A stretch of 64,000 nt of DNA from Hyphomonadaceae bacterium UBA5336 (GTDB taxonomy: Bacteria > Pseudomonadota > Alphaproteobacteria > Caulobacterales > Hyphomonadaceae). The position numbers were made by a program, and so were the translations under genes. A model generated the notes under the pieces. The model saw only the letters and a list, made by a program, of their open reading frames with translations. It was not told where the DNA came from and did no database searches. This document shows, piece after piece, positions 24,634 through 32,461 of the stretch (position 1 is the stretch's first letter; the number at the start of each line of letters is the position of its first letter). Location: assembly GCA_002408125.1 (NCBI GenBank), contig DHQO01000023.1, forward strand, positions 186,001 to 250,000, in the 5' to 3' direction.

Positions 24634-25616
24634 GCCAGCAGCTCTCCATCGCGCTGTGTCCGAGCGACCGCGTCAGCGCACTGGCGACGGGGGCTGTCGG
24701 CATTCCCGGCTATGACCCGCAGGTCGACCTGCTTGAGCCCGAACAGATCTTCGAGCGCGCTGCTGCCGGCGACAGCTGGGACATCTGCGAGATGTCGCTG
24801 AGTACACACTGTATCCTGCGGTCGCGGGGCGACGACACCTATCTTGCGCTGCCGGTCTTTCCCGGGCGCAGCTTTCGCCACCGCGCAATTCTGGTGAACA
24901 CCGAAGCCGGGATCAAAAGACCTGAAGATCTTGCCGGCAAGCGGATCGGCATTCCCGAATACCAGCTCACGGCTATCGTCTGGGTGCGCGGCATCCTGCA
25001 GGACCGGCATGGCGTGGCGCCGGCCGATGTCGACTTGGTGCAGGGCGGTGTCGAGCAAGTGGGCCGGAAGGAGAAGGTCGTGCTCGATCTGCCTGCGGCG
25101 ATCCGGATTTCGCAGGCGCGCGAACCGCTCCTGGACCTGCTGGCGCGCGGAGACATCGATGCGCTGATCGCACCGCGCCTGCCGTCGCGTTTCCCGGCTG
25201 GAGTGCAGCGCCTTTTTGCCGATCCGCGCAAGGCCGAGCAGGCCTATCATGCCGAGACGGGGCTGTTCCCGCTGATGCATATCGTGGTGGTGCGCCGCGA
25301 ACTCCTGGCCAAGGATTCAAAGCTCGCAGATGCTCTGATGACGACGTTCGAGGCGGCAAAGGATGCTTCAATCGCGCGCCTTGCTTCGGAGACCTCTCCG
25401 GGCACAGCGCTACCTTGGACCGCGCAGGAATTTGAGGAAACGCGCGCGCTGATGGGCGAGGATTTCTGGCCCTATGGCATTGAGGCCAATCGCGGCGAGA
25501 TCGACACTTTCCTGCGCTATGCCGAAGAGCAGTATCTCACACCCCGCCGCCTGACCGCTGAAGACGTGTTCGGTGCAGCCTTCGCGCTCCAGAACCAGCC
25601 GGCGGAGGCCTCATGA
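24630..25616 (+). CDS. Cytosolic SBP-fold protein, 4,5-dihydroxyphthalate decarboxylase-like
   Basis: The 328-residue protein has the type-2 periplasmic-binding-protein fold, but the N-terminus (MSQQLSIALCPSDRVSALAT) is not a signal peptide. Landmarks are EMSLSTHCILRS near 55, FRHRAILVNTEAGIKRPEDL near 85, and GKRIGIPEYQLTAIVWVRGI, which match the 4,5-dihydroxyphthalate decarboxylase (Pht5) branch, an enzyme family on this fold. A ring-acid decarboxylase role fits the neighbouring hydroxylases and dioxygenases. The actual substrate is not deducible. It is coupled on both sides by ATGA overlaps. Confidence 0.75.
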   Translation: MSQQLSIALCPSDRVSALATGAVGIPGYDPQVDLLEPEQIFERAAAGDSWDICEMSLSTHCILRSRGDDTYLALPVFPGRSFRHRAILVNTEAGIKRPEDLAGKRIGIPEYQLTAIVWVRGILQDRHGVAPADVDLVQGGVEQVGRKEKVVLDLPAAIRISQAREPLLDLLARGDIDALIAPRLPSRFPAGVQRLFADPRKAEQAYHAETGLFPLMHIVVVRRELLAKDSKLADALMTTFEAAKDASIARLASETSPGTALPWTAQEFEETRALMGEDFWPYGIEANRGEIDTFLRYAEEQYLTPRRLTAEDVFGAAFALQNQPAEAS

Positions 25617-26395
25617 GCCAATCCTTCCAATACGTTCCCCAGAAGGGTCTGGTGCTGTTTCACGGACTGGCCTCGACCTGTTCGAAGAAGGTGCGGTTCG
25701 CCCTTATGGAGAAGGGGCTCCCCTTTGAGAGCCGGCTGATGGACCTGCAGGCCTTTGAGCAGTTCGATCCGGAATATCTGAAGCTCAATCCCAATGGCGT
25801 CGTGCCGACCCTGGGACATGACGGCCGTGCGATCATCGAGAGCAATGTCATCATCGAATATATCGAGGATGCCTTTCCTGAGACGCCTTTGCGCCCGGCC
25901 GATCCGCATGACCGCGCCCGCATGCGGGTTATGACGCGCTTCGCCGACACCTTCGCCTATGACGCGGTCTACGCGCTAACCTGGCAGATGCTGAGCGCGC
26001 CGGTGGCCCGCAAGCTGAGCAATGCCGAGCTGGAAAAACTGCTCTCCAAGGTCCCGACTGAAGAGCGCCGCAAGCGCTGGCAGACCGTCGCGCGCGAGGA
26101 CTTCACCGATGAGCAGGTCTCCGAATCCCGCCGCAAGATGGATGACACACTCTCAAAACTGGAAGCCTGGGTGGGGGAGGGCGGCCCTTGGCTGCTCGGC
26201 GAGCAGTTGACGCTCGCGGATATTGCTATCGTGCCCTTTATCGACCGCATCCGGAATCTGCTGCCCGAGGCGCTCGATCCGCAGGCCTATCCGCGCACCG
26301 TGGACTGGTATGCGCGCATTTTCGAGCGGCCGGCCTGCCAGCGCGCGCTGAAATTCACCGAAGATCCGCGGGCAAAGGAATTGAAGAATGTCTGA
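25613..26395 (+). CDS. Glutathione S-transferase-family protein
   Basis: The 260-residue protein has the GST N-terminal thioredoxin-like domain (residues 14-95) with LASTCSKKVRFALMEKGLPF. S21, T22 and C23 are candidates for the catalytic thiol-activating position, and the glutathione-binding ESNVIIEYIEDAFP lies near 80. An all-helical C-terminal domain contains LLGEQLTLADIAIVPFIDRI. In ring-cleavage clusters GSTs often isomerise maleylpyruvate- or maleylacetoacetate-type products or remove substituents. Both neighbouring genes overlap it by a few bases. Confidence 0.87.
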   Translation: MSQSFQYVPQKGLVLFHGLASTCSKKVRFALMEKGLPFESRLMDLQAFEQFDPEYLKLNPNGVVPTLGHDGRAIIESNVIIEYIEDAFPETPLRPADPHDRARMRVMTRFADTFAYDAVYALTWQMLSAPVARKLSNAELEKLLSKVPTEERRKRWQTVAREDFTDEQVSESRRKMDDTLSKLEAWVGEGGPWLLGEQLTLADIAIVPFIDRIRNLLPEALDPQAYPRTVDWYARIFERPACQRALKFTEDPRAKELKNV

Positions 26396-27407
26396 GAGTA
26401 TTACCCTGAGCCGGGAAGGCCCCTTTCGCGCCGATGGCCCGACCATTGCGCGTATGATCGACCTCAATCTGCAGGGTGACTGGGGTGGAGCGAATTTTCA
26501 TCGCATCTGTTCCTGGCTGTCACAGGAGGTCATCGACCGCACGCTGCCGGGCTCCCGCGTGAAGATCTGGAGCGGGCGCGGTGGGAAGGATGCCGCCGAC
26601 GCTGTGATGGCCCGAGAGGTCGACATGGCGATCACCACGCCGGTGAGCTTTGTTGCCATGGCGGGCAAGTCACTCGGCCCGTTTGAAGGGGGCCATTACC
26701 GCGACCTGCGCGCGCTGGCCGTGCTGCCGCAGGTGGACCGGATGATCTTCGCTGTGCGTGCCGATCTGGGTATTGCCAGCTTTGAAGAGCTGCGGGTAAA
26801 GAAGCCGCCTTTGCGCATCGCCGTCGGTGTCGATGACGGGGAGAACCTGATCGGCTGGTGTGGCCGGCGCGTGCTTGAAGCCGAAGGAATCACCGAGGCC
26901 GTCCTGAAAAGCTGGGGCGGGGAGTTCATCGCCTTCGAACGCCCCGATGCCTGTCTCGACCTACTCATGGCAGGCGGCGCCGACGCCGTGATGCAGGAAG
27001 CCATCATGGCACCCTGGTGGCATCACGCGGCCGAAGAAGTGGCCCTGAATTTCCTGTCGTCGACGCCTGATGCCCTGGCCGAGGTGAAACAGCGCTATGG
27101 CTGGAAGCCGGCCGGGATCAAGGCGGGTTATTATACCGGCCTGGATCATGATCTCACCGGCGTGGACTATTCCGATTTCGCGCTGCTGGTGCACAAGGAT
27201 CTCGACGAGGATTTGGCGCATCTCTTGACTTGGTGCCTGGTCGAGACGCGCGAGGCGATCGAGCGGCAATACCGCCATATCCCGCCCGCGCGCAGCCCTC
27301 TGAGCTACCCGCTGGTGCCGAAGAAAATGGCGAAGGCGCCGATCCCGCTACATCCCGGCGCGCGACGGTATTTCGAGGAGGCCGGGCACCTCAAGCCGCG
27401 GAAATAG
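26388..27407 (+). CDS. Cytosolic TAXI/SBP-like protein, unknown function
   Basis: The 339-residue protein resembles the TAXI/NMT1-type solute-binding fold: KIWSGRGGKDAADAVMAREVDMAITT near residue 60, then DRMIFAVRADLGIASFEELR near 117, and a hinge-like RIAVGVDDGENLIGW segment. There is no signal peptide or lipobox, and no transporter genes lie nearby. Like its neighbour at 24630 it may be an intracellular enzyme on a binding-protein fold, such as a decarboxylase. That is inference. It overlaps the GST gene by 8 bases. Confidence 0.65.
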   Translation: MSESITLSREGPFRADGPTIARMIDLNLQGDWGGANFHRICSWLSQEVIDRTLPGSRVKIWSGRGGKDAADAVMAREVDMAITTPVSFVAMAGKSLGPFEGGHYRDLRALAVLPQVDRMIFAVRADLGIASFEELRVKKPPLRIAVGVDDGENLIGWCGRRVLEAEGITEAVLKSWGGEFIAFERPDACLDLLMAGGADAVMQEAIMAPWWHHAAEEVALNFLSSTPDALAEVKQRYGWKPAGIKAGYYTGLDHDLTGVDYSDFALLVHKDLDEDLAHLLTWCLVETREAIERQYRHIPPARSPLSYPLVPKKMAKAPIPLHPGARRYFEEAGHLKPRK

Positions 27408-27409
27408 CC

Positions 27410-27478
27410 ATGATTGACGAGGCCACGACACGCATTCAATGTATCAGGAAGCTGATAAGCCAAGGGAGAGACAGATGA
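27410..27478 (+). CDS. Candidate 22-residue coupling peptide
   Basis: The ATG at 27410 lies 2 bases after the preceding stop. The frame ends in TGA at 27476-27478, overlapping the ATG of the cupin dioxygenase (27475) as ATGA. The peptide begins MIDEATTRIQCIRKL and is basic at its end. The GGGAGAG RBS of the next gene lies inside it. It may be fortuitous, but the position repeats that of the 35-codon frame at 20411. Confidence 0.25.
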   Translation: MIDEATTRIQCIRKLISQGRDR

Positions 27479-28179
27479 CTGAATTACAGGCTGCGCCCGC
27501 ACCTGAAATCACCCCGCCGCCCATCGATGGCGACAAGGTGCCGGTTCGCGTCAACGCGTTCGAGTTCCTGCGCCATGCCAATTCGGCGCTGCTGCCCATG
27601 TTCCCCTATGATGAACCCGGCAGCATCATGCCCTGTGGCGGCATTTTTCGCAGTGGCGGCGGCAAGGATTTCAGTGCCTTCCAGCATCTCAACACGGTCG
27701 ATGAGATCGTGATCTGCTTCGGCTCGAACGGCACGCAGCTGCGGCCGGGCCAGGTCGCGGCCGGTCCGCGCAAGCACCATGTGTCTGTGCCGTTCAGCGA
27801 TCCGGACAATGAAGAGCACTTCGTAATGATGACCATCACTCAGCGCCAGGCGGAGAAGGGCGAGACACAGCATGAGGAGCACACCTTCTTCTGCGAGAAG
27901 TGTCAGGAGCCTTTGGTCCATGAAGGCATGAACGCCTACACAGGCGACGTGGACGTTCCGCCGGAACGCAAGGGCTATTCCCAGCCCAGCATGACCATCC
28001 GCCAGACTCTCGCCGTCGCGCGCCAGCTCGATGCCAGCGAGGAAGCGCGCACCTGCAAGGCCTGCGGGCATGTCAACAAGCCCTTCCCCTACGAGCTGTG
28101 GGGCTGGAACCGTTATGACGACCAGGCCTACTGTTCGGAGCGCGCGCTGGATGCGTTCCTGCAGCTCGGCAATTCATGA
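27475..28179 (+). CDS. 3-hydroxyanthranilate 3,4-dioxygenase-like cupin with zinc-ribbon-type cysteines
   Basis: The start at 27475 has AAGGGAGAG 6 bases upstream. The 234-residue protein keeps the bacterial 3-HAO layout: H71 and E77 at the H-x5-E spacing used for iron, a further His at 101/102, and two C-x-x-C pairs (C140/C143 and C194/C197) matching the rubredoxin-like site of bacterial 3-HAO. It is longer than typical (about 175-190 aa) because of an N-terminal extension of about 50 residues. It probably cleaves a substituted aminophenol or catechol. No kynurenine-pathway genes are near, so 3-hydroxyanthranilate itself need not be the substrate. Confidence 0.75.
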   Translation: MTELQAAPAPEITPPPIDGDKVPVRVNAFEFLRHANSALLPMFPYDEPGSIMPCGGIFRSGGGKDFSAFQHLNTVDEIVICFGSNGTQLRPGQVAAGPRKHHVSVPFSDPDNEEHFVMMTITQRQAEKGETQHEEHTFFCEKCQEPLVHEGMNAYTGDVDVPPERKGYSQPSMTIRQTLAVARQLDASEEARTCKACGHVNKPFPYELWGWNRYDDQAYCSERALDAFLQLGNS

Positions 28180-28195
28180 GAGACGGGAGGATTCG

Positions 28196-28768
28196 ATGAT
28201 CCATCAAAAACGGATGTTCCACACCTTCAAGGAAGCCCGCGCCGCACGGCCCTTTGACGAGTATCCCATGCTGCCGCCAGGCATCGACCCGCAGCTACAT
28301 CTCAGTAAGGGCGATGTTGATCAGCCCTTCTGGCTGGTCTGCGAGAAGGACTGCATTGTCGTGCAGATGAGTGGGCGGGCGACGCTTCACATGAAGCATT
28401 CTCCGGTTCTCTTTTACAAGACCAAGCCGGGTGACTTTACCTATGTGCCAGGCGGCGTGCCGCACAGGCTGGAGCCTGACGGCGAGTGCGTAACCTATCG
28501 CTACAAGGCCGAACATGCCGGGCGTGAGGCGGTGGAATGGTATTGTGAGTCCTGTGGTGAGCGGCTTGGGCAGATTGCCTGGGACACGGCCGGCGAGCTG
28601 CCCCAGGAAGGCTATGCCCGCGCCTGCAAGGCCTACAATGACGATATCGACATGCGGACCTGCAAATCCTGCGGACACGTGGCGCCGCCAATCGACCTGT
28701 CACCCTTCCGCTGGGACGAAATTGCCAAGGCGCTGCGCGCACAGGCAGAGCCTGATGCGGTGACCTAG
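28196..28768 (+). CDS. Second 3-hydroxyanthranilate 3,4-dioxygenase-like cupin, altered iron site
   Basis: The 190-residue protein follows its paralog by 16 bases with GACGGGAGG as RBS. It keeps the two C-x-x-C pairs (C117/C120, C156/C159) and the cupin His of GGVPHRL (H90). In the first cupin motif Gln43 stands where the iron-binding Glu is expected, with His35 two residues out of register. It may be a non-catalytic subunit forming a heterodimer with 27475-28179, or have a different metal or reaction. It ends the main plus-strand operon. Confidence 0.72.
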   Translation: MIHQKRMFHTFKEARAARPFDEYPMLPPGIDPQLHLSKGDVDQPFWLVCEKDCIVVQMSGRATLHMKHSPVLFYKTKPGDFTYVPGGVPHRLEPDGECVTYRYKAEHAGREAVEWYCESCGERLGQIAWDTAGELPQEGYARACKAYNDDIDMRTCKSCGHVAPPIDLSPFRWDEIAKALRAQAEPDAVT

Positions 28769-28898
28769 GCAGTGGCCTGAAAAGGCAGTTCGGGTTTGGC
28801 CTCCGGACGAGTGCCGACCGGCAGCGAAGCCCGCCTTCGCACCAAACGCAAATCAGTGCCTCGGAATCGATTGACGAGCCCTGGCCTGCATTGATACA

Positions 28899-28915
28899 TT
28901 CGGTAGACTAACGAA
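28899..28915 (+). promoter_or_regulatory. Putative operator of the aromatic-cluster MarR regulator, copy 3
   Basis: TTCGGTAGACTAACGAA is an inverted repeat with 8-base arms (one mismatch) and a single central base. It resembles the sites at 18720 and 20382 and lies 21 bases before the extradiol dioxygenase start at 28937, a position where a repressor would block transcription. Confidence 0.6.
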
Positions 28916-28936
28916 TAAAATTTCAAGGAGGACGCC

Positions 28937-29887
28937 ATGACTGTGCATTCGCTCCGGTCATTCGCGCTCAAGCTGCCCGACAGGGAAATGGATGTGGGCA
29001 GGCGCTTTTACTCAAGCTTCGGCCTGAACGTCTCGGAAGCTGATGACGGGCTGGAGTTCTGTTGCGAGGGCAGGACCAATGCCTGCGCGCGCCTGATTGC
29101 AGGCCATGACCGCAAACAGCTCGGCTTTGTGGAGCTGGCCTGCAACCCTGGGGATATCGGCAGGATTGCAGATGCCGCTGAAGCCGCCGGGGCACGCCTC
29201 GCATTGCCTGTTGCCGCACTGGAAAGCGAAGGCCTCTGGCTGCAGGATCCGTTCGGTGTCGTGGTACGAGTGACCACGGCTGAAAAGCAAAGACCGATCG
29301 CGGCAGAGCCGGAGTTCCAAATCAACAGTCCGGGCATCCTGCATCGGGTTGGCGCGCCCGCGCTGCCACCGCGAAGCCAGGTGAAGCCGGCTTGTCCGCG
29401 CCGGCTTGGCCATGTGCTGATGTTCACGCCCGATGTCGAGAAGAGCATCCGGTTCTACATGGATGTGCTGGGCATGCGCCTATCGGATCGGTCCGGCGAG
29501 ATCATCGCCTTCCTGCACTGCCAAGGGGGCAGCGACCACCATGTGCTCGCCTTTGCGAAGTCCTCCGGCGTCGGATTTCACCATGGCAGCTTCCAGGTCG
29601 GAACGCCCGATGAAGTGGGTCAGGGCGGTTGGGCGATGGAGCAGGAAGGCAGCCAGAAGGGCTGGGGCTTTGGTCGCCATGCCATCGGCTCGAATTTCTT
29701 CTACTATGTTCGCGACCCATGGGGGAGTTTCGTCGAATACTATTCCGACATCGATTATATCGCCGACAGTGATACCTGGACGGCGACCGACTGGCCGGCA
29801 GAGGACGCCCTTTCAAACTGGGGCCCTGTTCCACCGGCGGATTTCATCACAAACCGCGAAGCCGGTGAAACGCCGCCGGAGGCTTAA
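28937..29887 (+). CDS. Extradiol ring-cleavage dioxygenase (type I, VOC fold), second of the cluster
   Basis: The 316-residue two-module VOC protein has the catalytic ligands in its second module: H159 (RLGH), H215 (GFHH) and E267 (FVEYYSD). Spacing is as in BphC/catechol 2,3-dioxygenases. The N-terminal module (residues 5-115) is degenerate. RBS: AAGGAGG 6 bases before the ATG. It shares low similarity with the other extradiol enzyme at 19505, so they may act on different intermediates. It starts a three-gene unit with the flavin reductase and FAH hydrolase. Confidence 0.85.
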   Translation: MTVHSLRSFALKLPDREMDVGRRFYSSFGLNVSEADDGLEFCCEGRTNACARLIAGHDRKQLGFVELACNPGDIGRIADAAEAAGARLALPVAALESEGLWLQDPFGVVVRVTTAEKQRPIAAEPEFQINSPGILHRVGAPALPPRSQVKPACPRRLGHVLMFTPDVEKSIRFYMDVLGMRLSDRSGEIIAFLHCQGGSDHHVLAFAKSSGVGFHHGSFQVGTPDEVGQGGWAMEQEGSQKGWGFGRHAIGSNFFYYVRDPWGSFVEYYSDIDYIADSDTWTATDWPAEDALSNWGPVPPADFITNREAGETPPEA

Positions 29888-29890
29888 GGC

Positions 29891-30397
29891 GTGATCAGCG
29901 ATGAGATACGCGAGTTCCGCTCAGCCCTCGGCCAGTTCGCCACCGGCGTGACGATTGTCACCACACGTGGCGCCAGCGGCGAGGATGTGGGCGTGACGGC
30001 CAACAGCTTCAATTCGGTGTCGCTGGAGCCACCACTGGTGCTCTGGTCGGTTGCCAATTCTGCCGGCTGCCATGGTCATTTCTGCGCCTGTGAGGCCTTT
30101 GCTGTGCATGTCCTATCGTCGCGCCAGCGCAGCCTGTCGCAGACCTTTTCCCGGCGTTGCGACGACCGGTTTGCCGGGCTGGAAGTTCAGCGCAACGCTG
30201 CAGGCGTGCCGATCATTACCGGCTGCGCAGCCGTGTTCGAATGCAACATACATGAGCGTCACGAGGGTGGAGATCACACCATCATTGTCGGGCATGTGAC
30301 GCGGTTCGAGCAGACCGGGCTTCGCCCTCTGGTATTTCACAATGGGCACTATGCTCACATCCAAGCCTACCCAGACTCAAGGACGACCAAGCCATGA
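29891..30397 (+). CDS. Flavin reductase (DIM6/NTAB family)
   Basis: The 168-residue protein starts with GTG, 3 bases after the dioxygenase stop. It has the flavin reductase fold signature: FATGVTIVTTRG near residue 16, GVTANSFNSVSLEPPLVLWS near 34, and GGDHTIIVGHV near the end. It supplies reduced FMN or FAD to a two-component monooxygenase. The only matching oxygenase in the window is at 14783-15985, so the pair is split between two units of the same candidate regulon. Confidence 0.88.
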   Translation: MISDEIREFRSALGQFATGVTIVTTRGASGEDVGVTANSFNSVSLEPPLVLWSVANSAGCHGHFCACEAFAVHVLSSRQRSLSQTFSRRCDDRFAGLEVQRNAAGVPIITGCAAVFECNIHERHEGGDHTIIVGHVTRFEQTGLRPLVFHNGHYAHIQAYPDSRTTKP

Positions 30398-31230
30398 AGT
30401 TCATATCCTATTCGGTTGCCGGCGAAGAAAGCTTCGGCGTGGTGGTCGGCGACAGCATCGTCGACCTGAAGTCGCGGACCGGCGCGGTAAACCTGAAAGC
30501 GCTGATCGCTGGCGGTCTTGGAGACGTGGTGGGCCTCATCGCGGAGGCCGGGCCGGACCACGCCCTTTCGGATGTTACCTATCTGCCGGTCATCGCGGAT
30601 CCGGGGAAGATCATCTGTGTAGGTCTCAATTACGAGGAACACCGGATCGAGACAGGCCGGCCCAAGGCTGATCATCCAACAATGTTCACCCGGTTTGCCG
30701 ACACCCAGGTCGGGCACATGCAGCCAGTCATCAAGCCGGATTTCTCCGACATGATCGATTATGAAGGCGAGCTTGCCCTGGTTATCGGCAAGGGCGGACG
30801 GTTTATTTCCGAAGCCGGTGCGCTCGACCACGTTGCCGGCTTTGCCTGCTACAATGATGTGTCGGTGCGCGACTATCAGAACCACACCGCCCAGTTCACG
30901 CCAGGCAAGAATTTTCCCGGCACGGGCGCGTTCGGCCCCTTCCTGGTGACCCCTGATGAGGTTGGCCCGCTGGGCGAGCAGCGCATCCAGACACGGCTGA
31001 ACGGGCAGGTTGTTCAGGACGCCCATCTCGATCAGATGATTTTCCCCGTGCCGCGCCTGATCGCCTATGCCTCAACCTGGACCATCCTGTCGCCGGGCGA
31101 TGTGATCGTGACGGGCACACCGGGCGGGGTCGGGATGAAGCGAACCCCGCCGCTCTTCATGAAGTCCGGCGATGAAGTGATCGTTGAGATCGAGAAGGTC
31201 GGCACCCTCGTCAACACGGTTTCCGAATAA
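30394..31230 (+). CDS. Fumarylacetoacetate hydrolase-family protein
   Basis: A 278-residue FAH-domain protein with the core motifs ICVGLNYEEH (near residue 72), DYEGELALVIGKGG (near 126) holding the metal-binding acidic residues, and VIVTGTPGGVGM near 236. Members hydrolyse acylpyruvates or hydrate and decarboxylate ring-cleavage products. It overlaps the flavin reductase stop (ATGA) and ends the extradiol unit. This is the likely step after ring opening. Confidence 0.87.
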   Translation: MKFISYSVAGEESFGVVVGDSIVDLKSRTGAVNLKALIAGGLGDVVGLIAEAGPDHALSDVTYLPVIADPGKIICVGLNYEEHRIETGRPKADHPTMFTRFADTQVGHMQPVIKPDFSDMIDYEGELALVIGKGGRFISEAGALDHVAGFACYNDVSVRDYQNHTAQFTPGKNFPGTGAFGPFLVTPDEVGPLGEQRIQTRLNGQVVQDAHLDQMIFPVPRLIAYASTWTILSPGDVIVTGTPGGVGMKRTPPLFMKSGDEVIVEIEKVGTLVNTVSE

Positions 31231-31282
31231 CTGGCGTGGCATCCTCCGTGGTCAGTTGGCGCCGCTCCCGTGGTGAACCTCA

Positions 31283-31330
31283 GGCCTTTCCTACCGCCCG
31301 CATATGGCCGGCGGGAAAGGCCTCTTTCCC
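31283..31330 (+). terminator. Terminator-like hairpin after the extradiol unit
   Basis: AGGCCTTTCC (31283-31292) pairs with GGAAAGGCCT (31315-31324), and an inner CCGCC/GGCGG adds to the stem. CTTTCCC follows. The U tract is short, so termination strength is uncertain. Confidence 0.5.
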
Positions 31331-31392
31331 AATGATGACGGCTGTTTTTAGGATGAAATAAAGCGTCCTTGGAGTTGACCGGAATCCCAACA

Positions 31393-31414
31393 TTATATAA
31401 GGCTTCTTATATAA
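31393..31414. promoter_or_regulatory. Palindromic MarR operator, site 1 of the small regulon
   Basis: TTATATAAG, a 4-base spacer GCTT, then CTTATATAA: a perfect 9-bp inverted repeat. A related palindrome with the same TATAAGG half site occurs at 32415-32432. It lies 57 bases before the ABM gene at 31472. The divergently placed MarR gene between the two sites is the likely binder. Confidence 0.75.
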
Positions 31415-31471
31415 TGCCCGAGGCTCAATCAGCCTCGGCCCGAGGAGAAACCGGCAAGGAGGAGTTTGCAG

Positions 31472-31810
31472 ATGACTGAGATCCATATGAACACCGGATA
31501 CTCCGTTCTGATCAATGTGTTCACGGTGGAGCCTGCCCGTCAGCAGGAACTGATCGATCTCCTGGTCGAGGCGACGGAAGACGTGATGCGGCACCTTCCG
31601 GGCTTCATCTCGGCCAATCTTCACAAGAGCCCGGATGGGACGCGCGTGGCCAATTATGCTCAGTGGCGCACGGAGGCGGATTGGCGTGCCATGCTCAAGA
31701 ATCCCGAAGCCCAGAAGCATATGAAACAGGCGGTGGAGATTTCCCAGCCCGCATTCAGCATGTACGATCTGGTGCATGTGGAAGACCGCGCTGCCGTCTC
31801 CACGGCCTGA
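31472..31810 (+). CDS. Antibiotic-biosynthesis-monooxygenase (ABM)-domain protein
   Basis: A 112-residue single-module ABM protein: VLINVFTVEPARQQELIDLL in the first strand-helix, HLPGFISANLHKSPDGTRVA in the centre, and NYAQWRTEADWRAML, the usual family pattern. The RBS AAGGAGGAG sets the start at 31472. Such proteins are small cofactor-free oxygenases or reactive-carbonyl/quinone handling enzymes. It converges with the MarR gene (5 bases apart) and has a palindromic operator in front. Confidence 0.82.
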   Translation: MTEIHMNTGYSVLINVFTVEPARQQELIDLLVEATEDVMRHLPGFISANLHKSPDGTRVANYAQWRTEADWRAMLKNPEAQKHMKQAVEISQPAFSMYDLVHVEDRAAVSTA

Positions 31811-31815
31811 TCCGG

Positions 31816-32262
31816 TCAGGTCAGGTTTTCAACGCACTGGCCGAGAAGGCGTGTCAGTGTGCGCACGTCTTCTCGGCTTAGGCCGGCTAGCATCTGCTCT
31901 TCCACGCCGGCAACTGCGTCATGGGCCTGTTTGAGTATCTCGTGTCCCTGCGGGGTCAGGTCCGACATCAGGATCCGGCCATGTTGGGGGTGGGGACTAC
32001 GCGTGACATAACCATCTCGCTCCAGCCCTGCGAGCACGGCCTGCATGGTCTGAGGCGTGACGAAGGCAAAGCGTGACAGGTCCGCATTGGAGATGCCCGG
32101 TTCAAGCGCGATGGCCTGAAGCACGGCGTATTTAGGTACGGTCAGGCGGAGGTCGCGAAGCCTGTTCTCCATCGTCACGCGCAGGACATTCTGCGCCACC
32201 TTCAACTGGTAGCCGGGCCGGGAATACATCTTTGCCTGAGCCTTGTTCTTGATTTTTGCCAC
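31816..32262 (-). CDS. MarR-family transcriptional regulator of the ABM/VOC/EVE genes
   Basis: A 148-residue MarR protein. The winged helix shows VPKYAVLQAIALEPGISNAD, then LSRFAFVTPQTMQAVLAGLE and RDGYVTRSPHPQHGRILMSD. It has no long N-terminal extension, unlike the MarR protein at 18910. Matching AT-rich palindromes lie on both sides of the gene, at 31393 and 32415, and each is upstream of a gene reading away from it. It should repress both and probably itself, since 32415 lies in its own upstream region. Confidence 0.9.
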   Translation of the reverse strand: MAKIKNKAQAKMYSRPGYQLKVAQNVLRVTMENRLRDLRLTVPKYAVLQAIALEPGISNADLSRFAFVTPQTMQAVLAGLERDGYVTRSPHPQHGRILMSDLTPQGHEILKQAHDAVAGVEEQMLAGLSREDVRTLTRLLGQCVENLT

Positions 32263-32414
32263 TGCGCCAAGGCTCCCTTCTGCTCGTACCGACAGGCTGT
32301 GATAGACTCAAGTGCAGTGCAAAGGCGACAGTCATACTGCCGCGTATCCAGCTCCGTCATATGTCACCCCTCGTCTGGGCAGATGATTTCTCCATGCAGC
32401 GTCTTGCGAACATG

Positions 32415-32432
32415 ATATAAGGATCCTTATAT
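32415..32432. promoter_or_regulatory. Palindromic MarR operator, site 2 of the small regulon
   Basis: ATATAAGGATCCTTATAT is a perfect 18-bp palindrome sharing the ATATAAGG half site with 31393-31414. It lies 29 bases before the VOC gene at 32462 and about 150 bases upstream of the MarR start. Confidence 0.8.
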
Positions 32433-32461
32433 TATGTGAGTGAAAATCGCAGGAGAAACTC

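Noticed and set aside
27475..28768. Kynurenine pathway (3-hydroxyanthranilate to quinolinate)
   Set aside because: No kynureninase, kynurenine 3-monooxygenase, tryptophan dioxygenase or ACMS decarboxylase is nearby, and one cupin has an altered iron site.
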